NCBI GenBank assembly: GCA_024648695.1
Contig: JACAVV010000017.1
Coordinates: forward strand, 42,956-106,955
DNA length: 64,000 nt
Origin: Nitrospina sp.
Lineage (GTDB): Bacteria > Nitrospinota > Nitrospinia > Nitrospinales > JACRGP01
Reading direction: 5' to 3'
Each line of letters starts with the position of its first letter. Within the stretch, counting starts at the first letter, position 1. Both the position numbers and the translations under genes were made by a program. Shown here in pieces: positions 28,392-36,908 of this stretch. The notes beneath the pieces are model-generated. The model was not told where the DNA came from. It saw only the letters and a program-made list of their open reading frames with translations, and made no database searches.

Positions 28392-28922
28392 TTACAATCC
28401 CAATTTTTGTTCATAGGTTTTTTCTGCCACTTCCGGCCCTTCCAGAACGGTTTTTTTGTCCTGGGTTGAAATCATATACGTTTGGTCGGAATGCAAGCGT
28501 TGCTTGAAATTTTCAAAATGAACTGTGATGGGTTTTTCCGGTATGGCGTTTTCTACTGCCGGGACCAGAATCAGGTCATGCTTGGCCAATACATCCCGGT
28601 ATTTTCGTTTCATGTCCATTTGATAGGCGTAATATCCTTTTTTAACTTCCGCTCCCAAGTACGGTTTTTTGTTCAGCACCTTGTATTCTGCGGGTATGTA
28701 CACATTGGCGAAATAATCTTCTCCCAGAGAATGATGCACGATGGTTTCCACGTGCAGGATACGCAAGCTTTCCTTGCTTGGAACCATGTTCATTTTGACG
28801 TAATAGGTCCGATCGTGGAAATTCAAGTTTTCTAAAAATACGATTCCGTAAAGAATATTGAATTTGAACTGGAGAAAAATACCCAAACAAACCCAACCGA
28901 ATGGTTTCCAGAATTTTTTCAC
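28392..28922 (-). CDS. Membrane-anchored protein of unknown function
   Basis: About 176 aa. GTG 28922 is taken as start, since ACAGG sits 6 bp upstream; a TTG at 28928 is the alternative. One N-terminal hydrophobic segment (PFGWVCLGIFLQFKFNILYGIVFL) precedes a soluble domain with mixed strands and basic patches (KKGYYAYQMDMKRKYRDVLAKHD). There are no cysteines after the anchor and no recognised family motif. It probably faces the periplasm. It lies 27 bp upstream of the DnaJ-like gene, likely cotranscribed. Confidence 0.6.
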   Translation of the reverse strand: MKKFWKPFGWVCLGIFLQFKFNILYGIVFLENLNFHDRTYYVKMNMVPSKESLRILHVETIVHHSLGEDYFANVYIPAEYKVLNKKPYLGAEVKKGYYAYQMDMKRKYRDVLAKHDLILVPAVENAIPEKPITVHFENFKQRLHSDQTYMISTQDKKTVLEGPEVAEKTYEQKLGL

Positions 28923-29078
28923 AAGCAACCTGTTCTAAATGAGTGAATAGGATGGATTGGCTGATAAAATCGCGGTTGATTTTATTGATATGATTTCAAT
29001 TATGAAGGAAAAATTAATCAAAAGCAACTGCGGGAGGCTGGTGTGTCATGGGAGATTTATAAATGGCAGGCGACCATG

Positions 29079-29084
29079 TATAAT
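29079..29084 (+). promoter_or_regulatory. Possible -10 box of the tmk-ubiX-csd-thiI operon
   Basis: A perfect TATAAT lies 30 bp before the tmk-like start. The matching -35 position (TTTATA, 17 bp upstream) is poor, so the promoter call is weak. Confidence 0.35.
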
Positions 29085-29113
29085 AAGGGCTGAACTCATT
29101 TAAAGGAGGCGCA

Positions 29114-29740
29114 ATGCGACTGAATCGCGGTTGGTTGATCGTTTTGGAAGGAATTGACGGAGTGGGGAAATCCACCCAGTGTCGGATGTTGAGAGAGTAT
29201 CTGGAGGGAAAGCAGGTGCCGGTGGTTCAACTCTATGAACCGACGCACGGAACCTGGGGAAAGCAGGTAAGAAAAATTTTGGTAGAAGGACGGAATGGAA
29301 TTTCTCCTGAGAAGGAACTGGACCTTTTTATTAAAGACCGGATGGAAAATGTGGAACTGAATATCATGCCCGCGCTTGATGACAATAAAGTGGTGCTGAT
29401 CGACCGTTATTACTATTCTACCGCGGCTTATCAGGGCGCTTTGGATCTGGACCCCAACATGATTCTGGAGAAAAACCAGGCCTTTGCTCCCAAACCCGAC
29501 TGTGTGTTGTTCATGACCCTGCCCGTAGAACAATCTCTGGAAAGGATCAAGGTATCCCGAGGTGAAGAGCCCAACGAATTCGAAAAACTGGATTACCTGA
29601 AACGGGTGCAAGAGATATTCAATTCGTTTTCGGACGATAATTTTGTTCCCATCGATTGTTCACCTCCATTGAATGACGTTCATAAAAGTATTTGCGACGC
29701 CGTTGACCGCTTGCTCCAGTTGGATACCTGCGCTTCATGA
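29114..29740 (+). CDS. tmk: Thymidylate kinase (dTMP kinase) family protein
   Basis: A 208-aa P-loop kinase. The Walker A motif is GIDGVGKST (residues 13-21), the DRYYYS..AYQG motif is the dTMP-kinase signature, and a LID-like RG-EEPNEFEKLDYLKRVQ follows. It phosphorylates dTMP to dTDP if it is the genuine housekeeping enzyme. The LID lacks the extra arginines of E. coli Tmk, so the catalytic Arg probably sits in the P-loop region or elsewhere. An AAAGGAGG ribosome site is ideally spaced. The stop overlaps the ubiX start by 4 bp (ATGA). A second, canonical tmk elsewhere in the genome would suggest a different substrate here. Confidence 0.85.
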   Translation: MRLNRGWLIVLEGIDGVGKSTQCRMLREYLEGKQVPVVQLYEPTHGTWGKQVRKILVEGRNGISPEKELDLFIKDRMENVELNIMPALDDNKVVLIDRYYYSTAAYQGALDLDPNMILEKNQAFAPKPDCVLFMTLPVEQSLERIKVSRGEEPNEFEKLDYLKRVQEIFNSFSDDNFVPIDCSPPLNDVHKSICDAVDRLLQLDTCAS

Positions 29741-30291
29741 AAAAAATTATTTTGGCCATAACCGGAGCCAGTGGAGTCCAGTACGCCAAACGCCTGTTTG
29801 ATTACTTGCAGGGCAAAGCGGAACTCCATGTTGTTATTTCTAATCGCGGCGCAGAATTGCTTCGCCTGGAACTGGATCTGGACCCGGATTATTTCGCGGG
29901 GGCACATGTCGTGCTTCATAAAAATAACAGGATCAATGTTTCTATTGCCAGCGGATCGTTTCTCACCGATGGCATGGTGATCGTGCCGGCCAGCATGGGA
30001 ACACTGGGCCGGATTGCCGCGGGGGTATCTGGTTCACTCATCGAGAGAGCGGCGGATGTCATGTTGAAAGAAAGAAAACGGATCATCGTGGTACCTCGTG
30101 AAACTCCTTTCAGTTCGATTCACCTGCAAAATATGTTGACTTTGGACCGGGCAGGGGCCATCATCATGCCCGCTTCTCCCGGGTTTTACCATTTTCCCAA
30201 GAATGTGGAAGACCTGGTTGATTTCATGGTTGCCCGAATTGTCGATCAATTAGGCCTCGACCAGGATTTGATTCCTCCTTACACCGCTTAA
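29737..30291 (+). CDS. ubiX: Flavin prenyltransferase UbiX
   Basis: A 184-aa protein with the family motifs GASGVQYAKRL (residues 9-19), VPASMGTLGRIAAG and VVPRETPFSSIHL. UbiX joins dimethylallyl phosphate to FMN to form prenylated FMN, the cofactor of UbiD-type decarboxylases in ubiquinone/menaquinone or aromatic metabolism. No ubiD is in the window. It is translationally coupled to the upstream kinase and 14 bp before the cysteine desulfurase gene. Confidence 0.93.
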   Translation: MKKIILAITGASGVQYAKRLFDYLQGKAELHVVISNRGAELLRLELDLDPDYFAGAHVVLHKNNRINVSIASGSFLTDGMVIVPASMGTLGRIAAGVSGSLIERAADVMLKERKRIIVVPRETPFSSIHLQNMLTLDRAGAIIMPASPGFYHFPKNVEDLVDFMVARIVDQLGLDQDLIPPYTA

Positions 30292-30305
30292 AAAATACTG
30301 CCAAA

Positions 30306-31493
30306 ATGATTTATCTTGATAACGCCGCCACCACTCCAATGGACCCGCGAGTCGTTCAGGCGATGGAAACTTCCATGCGGGAGGATTTCGCCAATTCCGG
30401 AACGGTTTATAAAATTGGTCTGGATGCGAGCGAAAAGATTGAAGAGTGTCGACAAACGATATCCGAACTATTATGCCTGCCTTCCAGTCACAGGATCGTT
30501 TTTACCAGCGGGGGAAGCGAGTCGAATAATCTGTTTTTGAAAGGGTACAGTTTTCCCGGCAAGCGAGTTGCCTGTTCGGGCCTTGAACATCCAAGCGTTC
30601 TGGATACGGTAGACTGGTTGAATGACACGGATGAGGCGATCGACTTAAAGCCATTTCAAAAGGAAGGGGTCTTTCAACCCTCAGGTATTCGAGTATTAAA
30701 GGAAAACAAGGTTCGCCTGTTTTGTTTATCTCATGTGAACAATGAAATAGGATCTATTAATAATCCTTCGCATTGGATACCGGACTTAAACAAGACGGGT
30801 CCGCAGACCAAACTTTTTCTGGATGGTGTGCAAGGCGTCGGCAAACTACCCATTACTGCAAATACATGGAATGGTATCAGCGGGTATTCGGTATCGGCTC
30901 ATAAAATTAACGGACCCAAAGGAATAGGCGTTTTGATTTATGACTCCCGGCTCGACTTGACACCACAAATTCACGGTGGCAAACAGCAATACGGAGTGCG
31001 CTCCGGAACCCTGCCCGTTCCTTTGATAGTTGGATTTACCTCAGCATTAAAGCTGGCTTTGGAACGCAGGAACGAATTTGAAAACAGAGCCAAGGAATTG
31101 AATGCTTGTTTGGTGAACGGTCTCAAAGATCTTGAACGCGAAAATCCGGAATTGCAATTGACCTTCAATACTCCTGTGGAACTGGATTTTTCACAAAGAA
31201 GTCCCTATATCGTCAATTTCAGTTTTCCTCCTGTGGAAGGAGAGGTTCTCTTGCACCACCTCGAGCAAAAAGGGATTTATGTGGGCTTGGGAAGCGCATG
31301 CAGTGCTCACTCCAGGGAGCCTTCGAGAATTCTTACTGGCATTGGTCGCAGTAAACAGGAAGCCCGTTGCAGTCTGCGGATTTCGTTTGGCGCTCAAAAC
31401 AAACTGGAGGAAGTGGAGATGTTTCTGACGGAGTTTAAAACGGCCTATGAGGCTTTATATCCTACCTTCCGTCAAGGGACATTGACGAAATGA
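30306..31493 (+). CDS. Cysteine desulfurase (NifS/IscS-type)
   Basis: A 395-aa PLP enzyme that releases sulfur from cysteine as enzyme persulfide. It starts with MIYLDNAATTPMDP. The PLP lysine is in SVSAHKINGPKGIG, the PLP-stacking His in LSHVNNEIGS, and the catalytic Cys is in GLGSACSAHS. The length fits the family. The stop overlaps the thiI start by 4 bp, so the sulfur it mobilises is most likely passed to ThiI. There is no IscU or IscR nearby, which argues for a tRNA-thiolation rather than an iron-sulfur role. Confidence 0.92.
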   Translation: MIYLDNAATTPMDPRVVQAMETSMREDFANSGTVYKIGLDASEKIEECRQTISELLCLPSSHRIVFTSGGSESNNLFLKGYSFPGKRVACSGLEHPSVLDTVDWLNDTDEAIDLKPFQKEGVFQPSGIRVLKENKVRLFCLSHVNNEIGSINNPSHWIPDLNKTGPQTKLFLDGVQGVGKLPITANTWNGISGYSVSAHKINGPKGIGVLIYDSRLDLTPQIHGGKQQYGVRSGTLPVPLIVGFTSALKLALERRNEFENRAKELNACLVNGLKDLERENPELQLTFNTPVELDFSQRSPYIVNFSFPPVEGEVLLHHLEQKGIYVGLGSACSAHSREPSRILTGIGRSKQEARCSLRISFGAQNKLEEVEMFLTEFKTAYEALYPTFRQGTLTK

Positions 31494-32680
31494 CAGCATC
31501 GCGTATTGTTCTCATCCGTTACGATGAAATCGGATTGAAGGGTAAGAACCGTCAATTTTTCGAATCGGCACTTCTGAAAAATATCAAAGAGCAACTGAAG
31601 GGCATGGAGGGCTTGCGCTATTCCACTCCACGTGGAAGAATTTTTATTGTTCTGGAATCAGACCAGATCGATACCTGTTTGCGCAATCTGGCCCGAGTGC
31701 CGGGAATCGCGTCAATGAGCTCAGGTGTCGAGGTGGAGCCTGACGCTGATATTATTGCCCAAATGGGCATCGATTGGATTGCGCCGCTTTTGGAGCAAAA
31801 ATCTGATTTGCCTTTTTGTGTAAAAACTCAAAGATCCAACAAGAAGTTCCCGATTTCTTCACCCGATTTTAACTATGAAGTGGGTTCGCGCATCATGAAG
31901 CAACTTCATGACAAGGGATTGCGTGTCGACCTGACTCATCCGGAATTTGAGTTGGAAGTGGAAATCGGTCATGAACGAACGGTGGCCTTTTACAATCGGG
32001 TTCCAGGTCTCGGCGGATTGCCGGTAGGATCTTCCGGGCAGGTACTCACGCTGTTGTCCGGGGGCATTGATAGTCCCGTTGCCGCTTTCAATATTATTAA
32101 AAGGGGATGCCGGAGCCATTTCATTTTTTTTGACAACCAGGCCTTTCTTGGAAGGGGAGGGTATGATAAGGTCCTTCGTCTGGCAAAAAAATTGAACCGG
32201 TTTCAAGGGCAAGGGATTTTGTATGTGGTCCCTTTTGGAGATTTGCAGGTTTCGATTCGCGACCATTGCAATCCTTCGAACCGCGTGGTGCTTTATCGCA
32301 GGATGATGTACCGGATTGCACAGGAACTAGCCCAGCGCAAGGGATATTTGGGGCTGGTAACCGGTGAGTCCATTGGCCAGGTGGCTTCGCAAACCCTGGA
32401 AAACCTGGCGGCGGTATCAGGCCTGTGCACGACCAGTGTTTTTCGACCCTTGATCGGAACGGATAAAGTGGATATTGTCCAGCAAGCCAAGCGGATTGAA
32501 ACTTATGAGATCAGTATCGAACCACAACCTGATTGTTGTTCGGTGTTTATGCCACCCAGGCCGGTCACCCGTAGTAAAATTCCCGACCTTGAACGGGACG
32601 AGACCCGATACCCCTGGAAACCCCTGATGGAGAAAGCTCTGGGCGATATAGAACGTATCGAATTAGGCAAGGTGGTTTGA
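31490..32680 (+). CDS. thiI: tRNA 4-thiouridine synthetase ThiI (short form, no rhodanese)
   Basis: A 396-aa protein. It has an N-terminal ferredoxin-like part (KNRQFFESALLKNI), a THUMP domain (about 60-165), and a PP-loop ATP-pyrophosphatase with SGGIDSPVA (about residue 189). The C-terminus ends near residue 396 and lacks the rhodanese domain of E. coli ThiI. It adenylates U8 of tRNA for sulfur insertion, and many organisms also use the family for thiazole sulfur. A CCSVFMPPRP motif near the end offers Cys residues that could relay sulfur. Coupled to the desulfurase gene; its 3' end overlaps convergent folK by 18 bp. Confidence 0.93.
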   Translation: MTASRIVLIRYDEIGLKGKNRQFFESALLKNIKEQLKGMEGLRYSTPRGRIFIVLESDQIDTCLRNLARVPGIASMSSGVEVEPDADIIAQMGIDWIAPLLEQKSDLPFCVKTQRSNKKFPISSPDFNYEVGSRIMKQLHDKGLRVDLTHPEFELEVEIGHERTVAFYNRVPGLGGLPVGSSGQVLTLLSGGIDSPVAAFNIIKRGCRSHFIFFDNQAFLGRGGYDKVLRLAKKLNRFQGQGILYVVPFGDLQVSIRDHCNPSNRVVLYRRMMYRIAQELAQRKGYLGLVTGESIGQVASQTLENLAAVSGLCTTSVFRPLIGTDKVDIVQQAKRIETYEISIEPQPDCCSVFMPPRPVTRSKIPDLERDETRYPWKPLMEKALGDIERIELGKVV

Positions 32681-33175
32681 AGCGGGAATCTTTTTGCAAA
32701 CGGGAGTGTCGGGCAGATCTGCCAAAAGTTCGCCAATTGGTTTGTTGGATTGCGGGTGAATGAAGGAACTCGTAATTTCCGCAAGTGGTTCCAGCACGAA
32801 TCGGCGGTTGCCGATTTCCGGATGCGGTATTTTCAATCGTTCCGTATTCAGGCAACTATTTCCGTAGAACAGCAAATCCAGATCAATGATTCGGGGTCCC
32901 CAGGGCTCCTCCCGTGTTCTGCCCATGTCTTGTTCAAGAATGTTGAGTAAATGGAGCAAGTGGAATGGGTTCAGGGACGTTTTAACCTCCACAACCGCAT
33001 TTACAAACCAATCCTGATCGACAGGACCCACCGGTTCGGTTTCATAAAAGGAAGATTTTTTCGTCAGGCCGAGATGAGGAGACGCCTCCAAAAGCGAAAC
33101 GGCTTTTTCGCATTGTTCCAGAGGCCCCTCCATATTGGACCCAATGCCAATATAGGCGATGTTTTCAATGGCCAC
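32663..33175 (-). CDS. folK: HPPK, 2-amino-4-hydroxy-6-hydroxymethyldihydropteridine pyrophosphokinase
   Basis: A 170-aa folate-pathway kinase that transfers pyrophosphate from ATP to hydroxymethyl-dihydropterin. Family motifs are IGIGSNMEGP, YETEPVGPVDQDWFVNAV, EDMGR-type QDMGRTREEPWGPRIIDLDLLFYG with the metal-binding DLD, and IPHPEIGNRRFVLEPLAEI. The start is GTG 33175 with AGGAAG 8 bp upstream. It follows dapL by 27 bp on the same strand. Confidence 0.93.
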   Translation of the reverse strand: MAIENIAYIGIGSNMEGPLEQCEKAVSLLEASPHLGLTKKSSFYETEPVGPVDQDWFVNAVVEVKTSLNPFHLLHLLNILEQDMGRTREEPWGPRIIDLDLLFYGNSCLNTERLKIPHPEIGNRRFVLEPLAEITSSFIHPQSNKPIGELLADLPDTPVCKKIPASNHLA

Positions 33176-33202
33176 GGGGGTCTTCCTATTCTAGCAGGCT
33201 AA

Positions 33203-34444
33203 TTAAAATTCGAAATCGACGGAAGACAGGCGATCCTTAATTTCATCCATGATGCGCTTTTCGTCCGCCTCATCCTTAGCCGCGAAAGTTGCAGAAAAGC
33301 GGACGAAAGCTCCGACGTTGTCCCAGGGAACTGTAGATATGAGATGTTCCGTAATAAGGTACTGTGAAAAATCCTCAGCAGAATTGAATTTGGTTCCTCC
33401 TTTGATTCCTTTGGGTGCTTTCACATAAAGGAAAAAAGAGCCACCGGGCATGCGGGCGGAGAATCCGACGGAATTCAAAGCATCTACCAGGAGCTCCAGT
33501 CGGCGTTTGTATTTTTCTGTTATTCTATCCGTAAATTCCGGATGCTCCAGAGCATAGATACCCGCTTTTTGAATCGCTGCAAATTGCCCGGAGTCGATAT
33601 TGTCCTTAACGTGGGCCAGCCCTTTTACAATGAGTTCGTTGCCTACGATAAAAGCTAAACGCCAACCGGTCATGTTGTAAGCCTTGGAAAGAGAATGAAA
33701 TTCTACACCCACATCCATTGCGCCCGGAGTCGACAGAAAACTTGTTTTTTTATCATCGTAAGTCAGGGCTGAATAGGCCGCATCCTGGATCACCACCAGT
33801 TCATTGGCTTTGGCAAACGCCACTACTTCCTCATAAAATTCAGGAGTGGCATTGGCCCCGGTCGGATTGTTGGGATAATTGAGCAAAAGAATTTTAGCTC
33901 GCTTTAAAATTTCAGGAGCGATGCTTTTAAGGTCCGGCAAAAAATTGTTTTCCTCAGTCAATTCCAGATTCACCACTTCGCCACCCACGTACTGGCTGTG
34001 CGTTCCCATTACAGGGTAGCCTGGTACAGTCATGAGGATCACGTCTCCGGGATTGATGAAAATCAGCGGAGTCATCGCCAGACCGGGCTTTGAACCGATG
34101 GTGTGGTTGACATGTTTATCCGGGTCCAGATCTTTCACGCCAAACACATTGTCCATGTAATCCACAGCGGCCTGTTTGAATTCATCGATACCGTTATCGG
34201 TATAGCCCCGGTTCTCGAGTTTTTCCGCTTCCAGTTGAAGCGCCTTGACCACTTCAGGAAAAGCCATTTCATCCGGCTCGCCGACACCCATATCGAAAAG
34301 TTCCTTTCCGGGGTTGGCCTCCAAAGCGGCGCGCTTGGCCCGTTTGATCTTTTCGAATTTATAGATCGTGGTGTCTTTGCCAAATTTATTGCCTCCCAAA
34401 CGGGAAGCAAACAGGTTTTGAATATAACTTTCCTGAGTGGACAT
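33203..34444 (-). CDS. dapL: LL-diaminopimelate aminotransferase
   Basis: A 413-aa fold-type I PLP enzyme. The PLP lysine lies in SLSKAYNMTGWR, the phosphate-binding region in GSKPGLAMTPLIF, and NYPNNPTGA is present. The N-terminal FEKIKRAKRAAL and MGVGEPDEMAFP match DapL enzymes, which convert tetrahydrodipicolinate directly to LL-diaminopimelate for lysine and cell wall. GGAG lies 9 bp before ATG 34444. Some related class I aminotransferases share these motifs, so assay or phylogeny would settle the substrate. Confidence 0.85.
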   Translation of the reverse strand: MSTQESYIQNLFASRLGGNKFGKDTTIYKFEKIKRAKRAALEANPGKELFDMGVGEPDEMAFPEVVKALQLEAEKLENRGYTDNGIDEFKQAAVDYMDNVFGVKDLDPDKHVNHTIGSKPGLAMTPLIFINPGDVILMTVPGYPVMGTHSQYVGGEVVNLELTEENNFLPDLKSIAPEILKRAKILLLNYPNNPTGANATPEFYEEVVAFAKANELVVIQDAAYSALTYDDKKTSFLSTPGAMDVGVEFHSLSKAYNMTGWRLAFIVGNELIVKGLAHVKDNIDSGQFAAIQKAGIYALEHPEFTDRITEKYKRRLELLVDALNSVGFSARMPGGSFFLYVKAPKGIKGGTKFNSAEDFSQYLITEHLISTVPWDNVGAFVRFSATFAAKDEADEKRIMDEIKDRLSSVDFEF

Positions 34445-34542
34445 GTACCGGTTCTCCGAAGTGATTTAAGGTTATGAGTTGGTTGATATCAAGGCGCCAA
34501 TCTAGCTAAAAAGCAAAACCCTGTCAAGGTGCTTTCAGCCCA

Positions 34543-35487
34543 TTAATAAACGATACGCTTTCCCTGGCTCCACAAGCGCCCAAGGGCGTCTTCATAGAGG
34601 ATCGTTCCATCGGGGTCAAACTGGAACCCAATGATTTTGTTGGCTCCGGCCGACATTCTTTTGCCATCAAAAAACAGGTTGTTATTGATGGCATTGACCC
34701 GATACGCCAACTTGCCCTGGAAGTTGATCTCGAATTGAATGATTTTGAATCGGCCAGAATAAATCTTTTTGTTATTTTTATAAAGTCGGCTCTGGGTATC
34801 GAGATAATAAACGTTGCCTTCGGAATCGACCTTGAACGAGGATACCTGAATGGTGGTTCCAGTGATTTTTTTACCGTCTATATAAAGAGTTTGATTGTCG
34901 TTAATATAAACTGCTTTTCCATTCCGTGAAAATTTTGGGTTTTGATTGACCGCCTGAAAGGGAGGAGGCGCAATGGTATTTGAACGAATGAGCGGAATTA
35001 TTGAAGAACCATTGGCTTGCCGCCTGCCATTTTTATACAGGCGCCGGTTTTGAGTAAAGTACAACACATCACCTGAAGAAGAAACCCAATACGCCACCAC
35101 TCCAGACCGACTGCTTGGAAGCGGCCCTTGTTCGTCATATAAAAAATTTCCGATTTGACTTCGATAGAATAAATTTCCAGATCTGGACAATTTGAAATCG
35201 AGTATCGGTTCATCACTGACCTGTTTTCCATTCTTGAACAGGTAACCACGGATTCGATCGATATAAGCTTTATCGCCCGAACAGGAATATCGTAGTCTAG
35301 GTGTGTCGACAATGGTTCGCCCGTCGTCACATTGGGTCCGGATCAAATTGCCGGGTTGGCTGTCGTCGGAAGAGTCGTCATTAAAGGCCTTTGCCGGGAC
35401 CGTTTTTGTAAGTACGACAACAATCAAGCACAAGATAACAGAAAAATACCTTAGGGTCCCGCCTTGCATGGCGGGCCTGGTCTCCAT
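34543..35487 (-). CDS. Secreted beta-propeller-like repeat protein of unknown function
   Basis: About 314 aa. A signal peptide (LRYFSVILCLIVVVLTKTVPAKA) is followed by about six repeats of roughly 45 residues, each ending in an L(Y/F)(K/I/F)(N/D)G(K/R) hairpin such as LYKNGRR, LYIDGKK, LYKNNKK, LFFDGKR. This looks like a six- or seven-bladed propeller. Two Cys (TQCDDGR and YSCSGDK) probably form a disulfide at the ring closure. ATG 35487 was chosen because the leader follows closely; 35541 and 35469 are alternatives. The last codons of the cytochrome gene lie just upstream, so it is in the same transcript. Confidence 0.6.
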   Translation of the reverse strand: METRPAMQGGTLRYFSVILCLIVVVLTKTVPAKAFNDDSSDDSQPGNLIRTQCDDGRTIVDTPRLRYSCSGDKAYIDRIRGYLFKNGKQVSDEPILDFKLSRSGNLFYRSQIGNFLYDEQGPLPSSRSGVVAYWVSSSGDVLYFTQNRRLYKNGRRQANGSSIIPLIRSNTIAPPPFQAVNQNPKFSRNGKAVYINDNQTLYIDGKKITGTTIQVSSFKVDSEGNVYYLDTQSRLYKNNKKIYSGRFKIIQFEINFQGKLAYRVNAINNNLFFDGKRMSAGANKIIGFQFDPDGTILYEDALGRLWSQGKRIVY

Positions 35488-35515
35488 ACCATCCCACAAG
35501 GGAAATCCCTTAGAT

Positions 35516-35926
35516 TTAGGAATTTTTGGGCGCAGGCTCATCGTCCTCTAAATCTTCGTCCTCGATATCCTCTTCCGGTTCAATCCCGGCGGCATTTTGG
35601 GAATAACGCAGGTATTTTATGATTTCCGTGATTTGCTCCTCGGAAAACTGGCTCTTTTGAGACGGCATTTTACCATTCCCATTCAAAATCGTATCGCGGA
35701 TTTCATCGTCGCTATAGTTTTCTTTAAGAAATTCTTCATCAATCAGGCTGGGCGCTTTAGTGAGGCCACCCATTGCATCCGAATTGTGGCAGTTGGAACA
35801 AACGCGATGAAACTGGCGTTGGCCTTCCTGGAATTCTAGCGGCACCTGCTTGGTTGGTTTGGGAGCGCCGCAGGAATAAAGAAATAAAGTACTAAAAGCT
35901 AACAAAAAGAAAAAACGTGAATTCAT
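35516..35926 (-). CDS. Lipoprotein class I cytochrome c
   Basis: A 136-aa protein starting at ATG 35926 (GGAGA 6 bp upstream). A lipoprotein signal (FFFLLAFSTLFLYSC) has its acylation Cys in LYSC-G. A monohaem cytochrome c domain follows, with CSNCH and a distal Met in GNGKMPSQ. The C-terminal tail is very acidic (EPEEDIEDEDLEDDE). It presumably carries electrons at the periplasmic face of a membrane. The electron partner is unknown. Confidence 0.85.
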   Translation of the reverse strand: MNSRFFFLLAFSTLFLYSCGAPKPTKQVPLEFQEGQRQFHRVCSNCHNSDAMGGLTKAPSLIDEEFLKENYSDDEIRDTILNGNGKMPSQKSQFSEEQITEIIKYLRYSQNAAGIEPEEDIEDEDLEDDEPAPKNS

Positions 35927-35939
35927 TAAGGTCTCCATC

Positions 35940-36908
35940 TTATTTATCTATAGAACGATCCACTTTTCCGTCATGGTTGGAATCGATATCTAATCGCGTT
36001 AATTTACCGGAGGCGTCGTAATATTGCCATTGATCCGGTTTGCCATCTTTATTGAGGTCACTTTCCACTTTGGTCATGTTGCCTGCAGAATCGTAATGTT
36101 GCCAGATATCAGGTTTCCCATCCTTGTTTCTGTCAAAACTGGCTTCGGAGACCGTGCCTTCGGGGCCAAACAATTCCCAATAGTCTTCCTTACCATCGAA
36201 ATCGCGGTCCCTTACCATTCTGGATATCCGGTCCGGCGTATCATAAATTTCCCAGCGATCTTCCTTACCGTCTGCGTTGGAATCGTAGGAGACTTTTTCC
36301 AACTGATTCCCTGTCTTGAAAAATTGCCATTGATCCGGTTTGCCATCTTTATCTGTGTCAAACGCTGCCGACTTTAAGGTTTGATCCGGATTGTAAAACT
36401 CCCAGCTATCGGGAGTGCCGTTGAAATCGGTATCCGATTCGATGCGAACCAATTTTTCATTTTCGTCAAAGAATTGAGCGTTGTCGACTTTGGAATCGCC
36501 ATTTGCATCGGACTCAATGCGGATTACTTTTTCCTGCTCGTTAAAATATTCAAATAAATCAATGTTCCCATCGAACTTGGTGTCTTTAGTGACTTTTTCA
36601 AGTTTCCCCAACTCCGAATAGAACTGGAAACGATCCATTGTGCCATCTTTGTTCTGGTCGAATTGAACTTCGACGGCATTTTCGTTGCCATTGTAGATAT
36701 CCCTTTGATCGATGATACCGTCGGCGTCTTTATCAAATTCCACCTTCAATTTTTTATTCTCCGGTTCAGGAGACAAATAAAGCCATTGGTCGATTTTGCC
36801 ATCAAAATCCGAATCGATCTTGTGGATTTCCGCATAAGAAAGTGCGGGAGACAATAAAATTATAAAAAGTAATGATAACAGTGATCGTAGCATCTTTAGG
36901 GTGGTCAT
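35940..36908 (-). CDS. Secreted protein with twelve DxDxDGxxDxW calcium-type repeats
   Basis: A 322-aa protein with a signal peptide (LLSLLFIILLSPALSYA). Twelve tandem units of about 23 residues follow, nearly all carrying D-x-(D/N)-x-DG-x-x-D-(x)-W/F..Y, for example DTDKDGKPDQWQFF. The motif resembles EF-hand, dockerin or TSP3 calcium loops. Adjacent aromatic residues would stack to form a solenoid. Its ATG overlaps the TonB stop by 4 bp, so it is translationally coupled to TonB inside a B12-controlled operon. No enzyme motif is seen; a structural or calcium-dependent role at the envelope is inference. Confidence 0.75.
   Translation of the reverse strand: MTTLKMLRSLLSLLFIILLSPALSYAEIHKIDSDFDGKIDQWLYLSPEPENKKLKVEFDKDADGIIDQRDIYNGNENAVEVQFDQNKDGTMDRFQFYSELGKLEKVTKDTKFDGNIDLFEYFNEQEKVIRIESDANGDSKVDNAQFFDENEKLVRIESDTDFNGTPDSWEFYNPDQTLKSAAFDTDKDGKPDQWQFFKTGNQLEKVSYDSNADGKEDRWEIYDTPDRISRMVRDRDFDGKEDYWELFGPEGTVSEASFDRNKDGKPDIWQHYDSAGNMTKVESDLNKDGKPDQWQYYDASGKLTRLDIDSNHDGKVDRSIDK

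Noticed and set aside
35457..35475. CCCGCC...GGCGGG hairpin before the propeller-like protein
   Set aside because: It is short and lacks a U-run, so it is not a credible terminator; it may only affect translation start.
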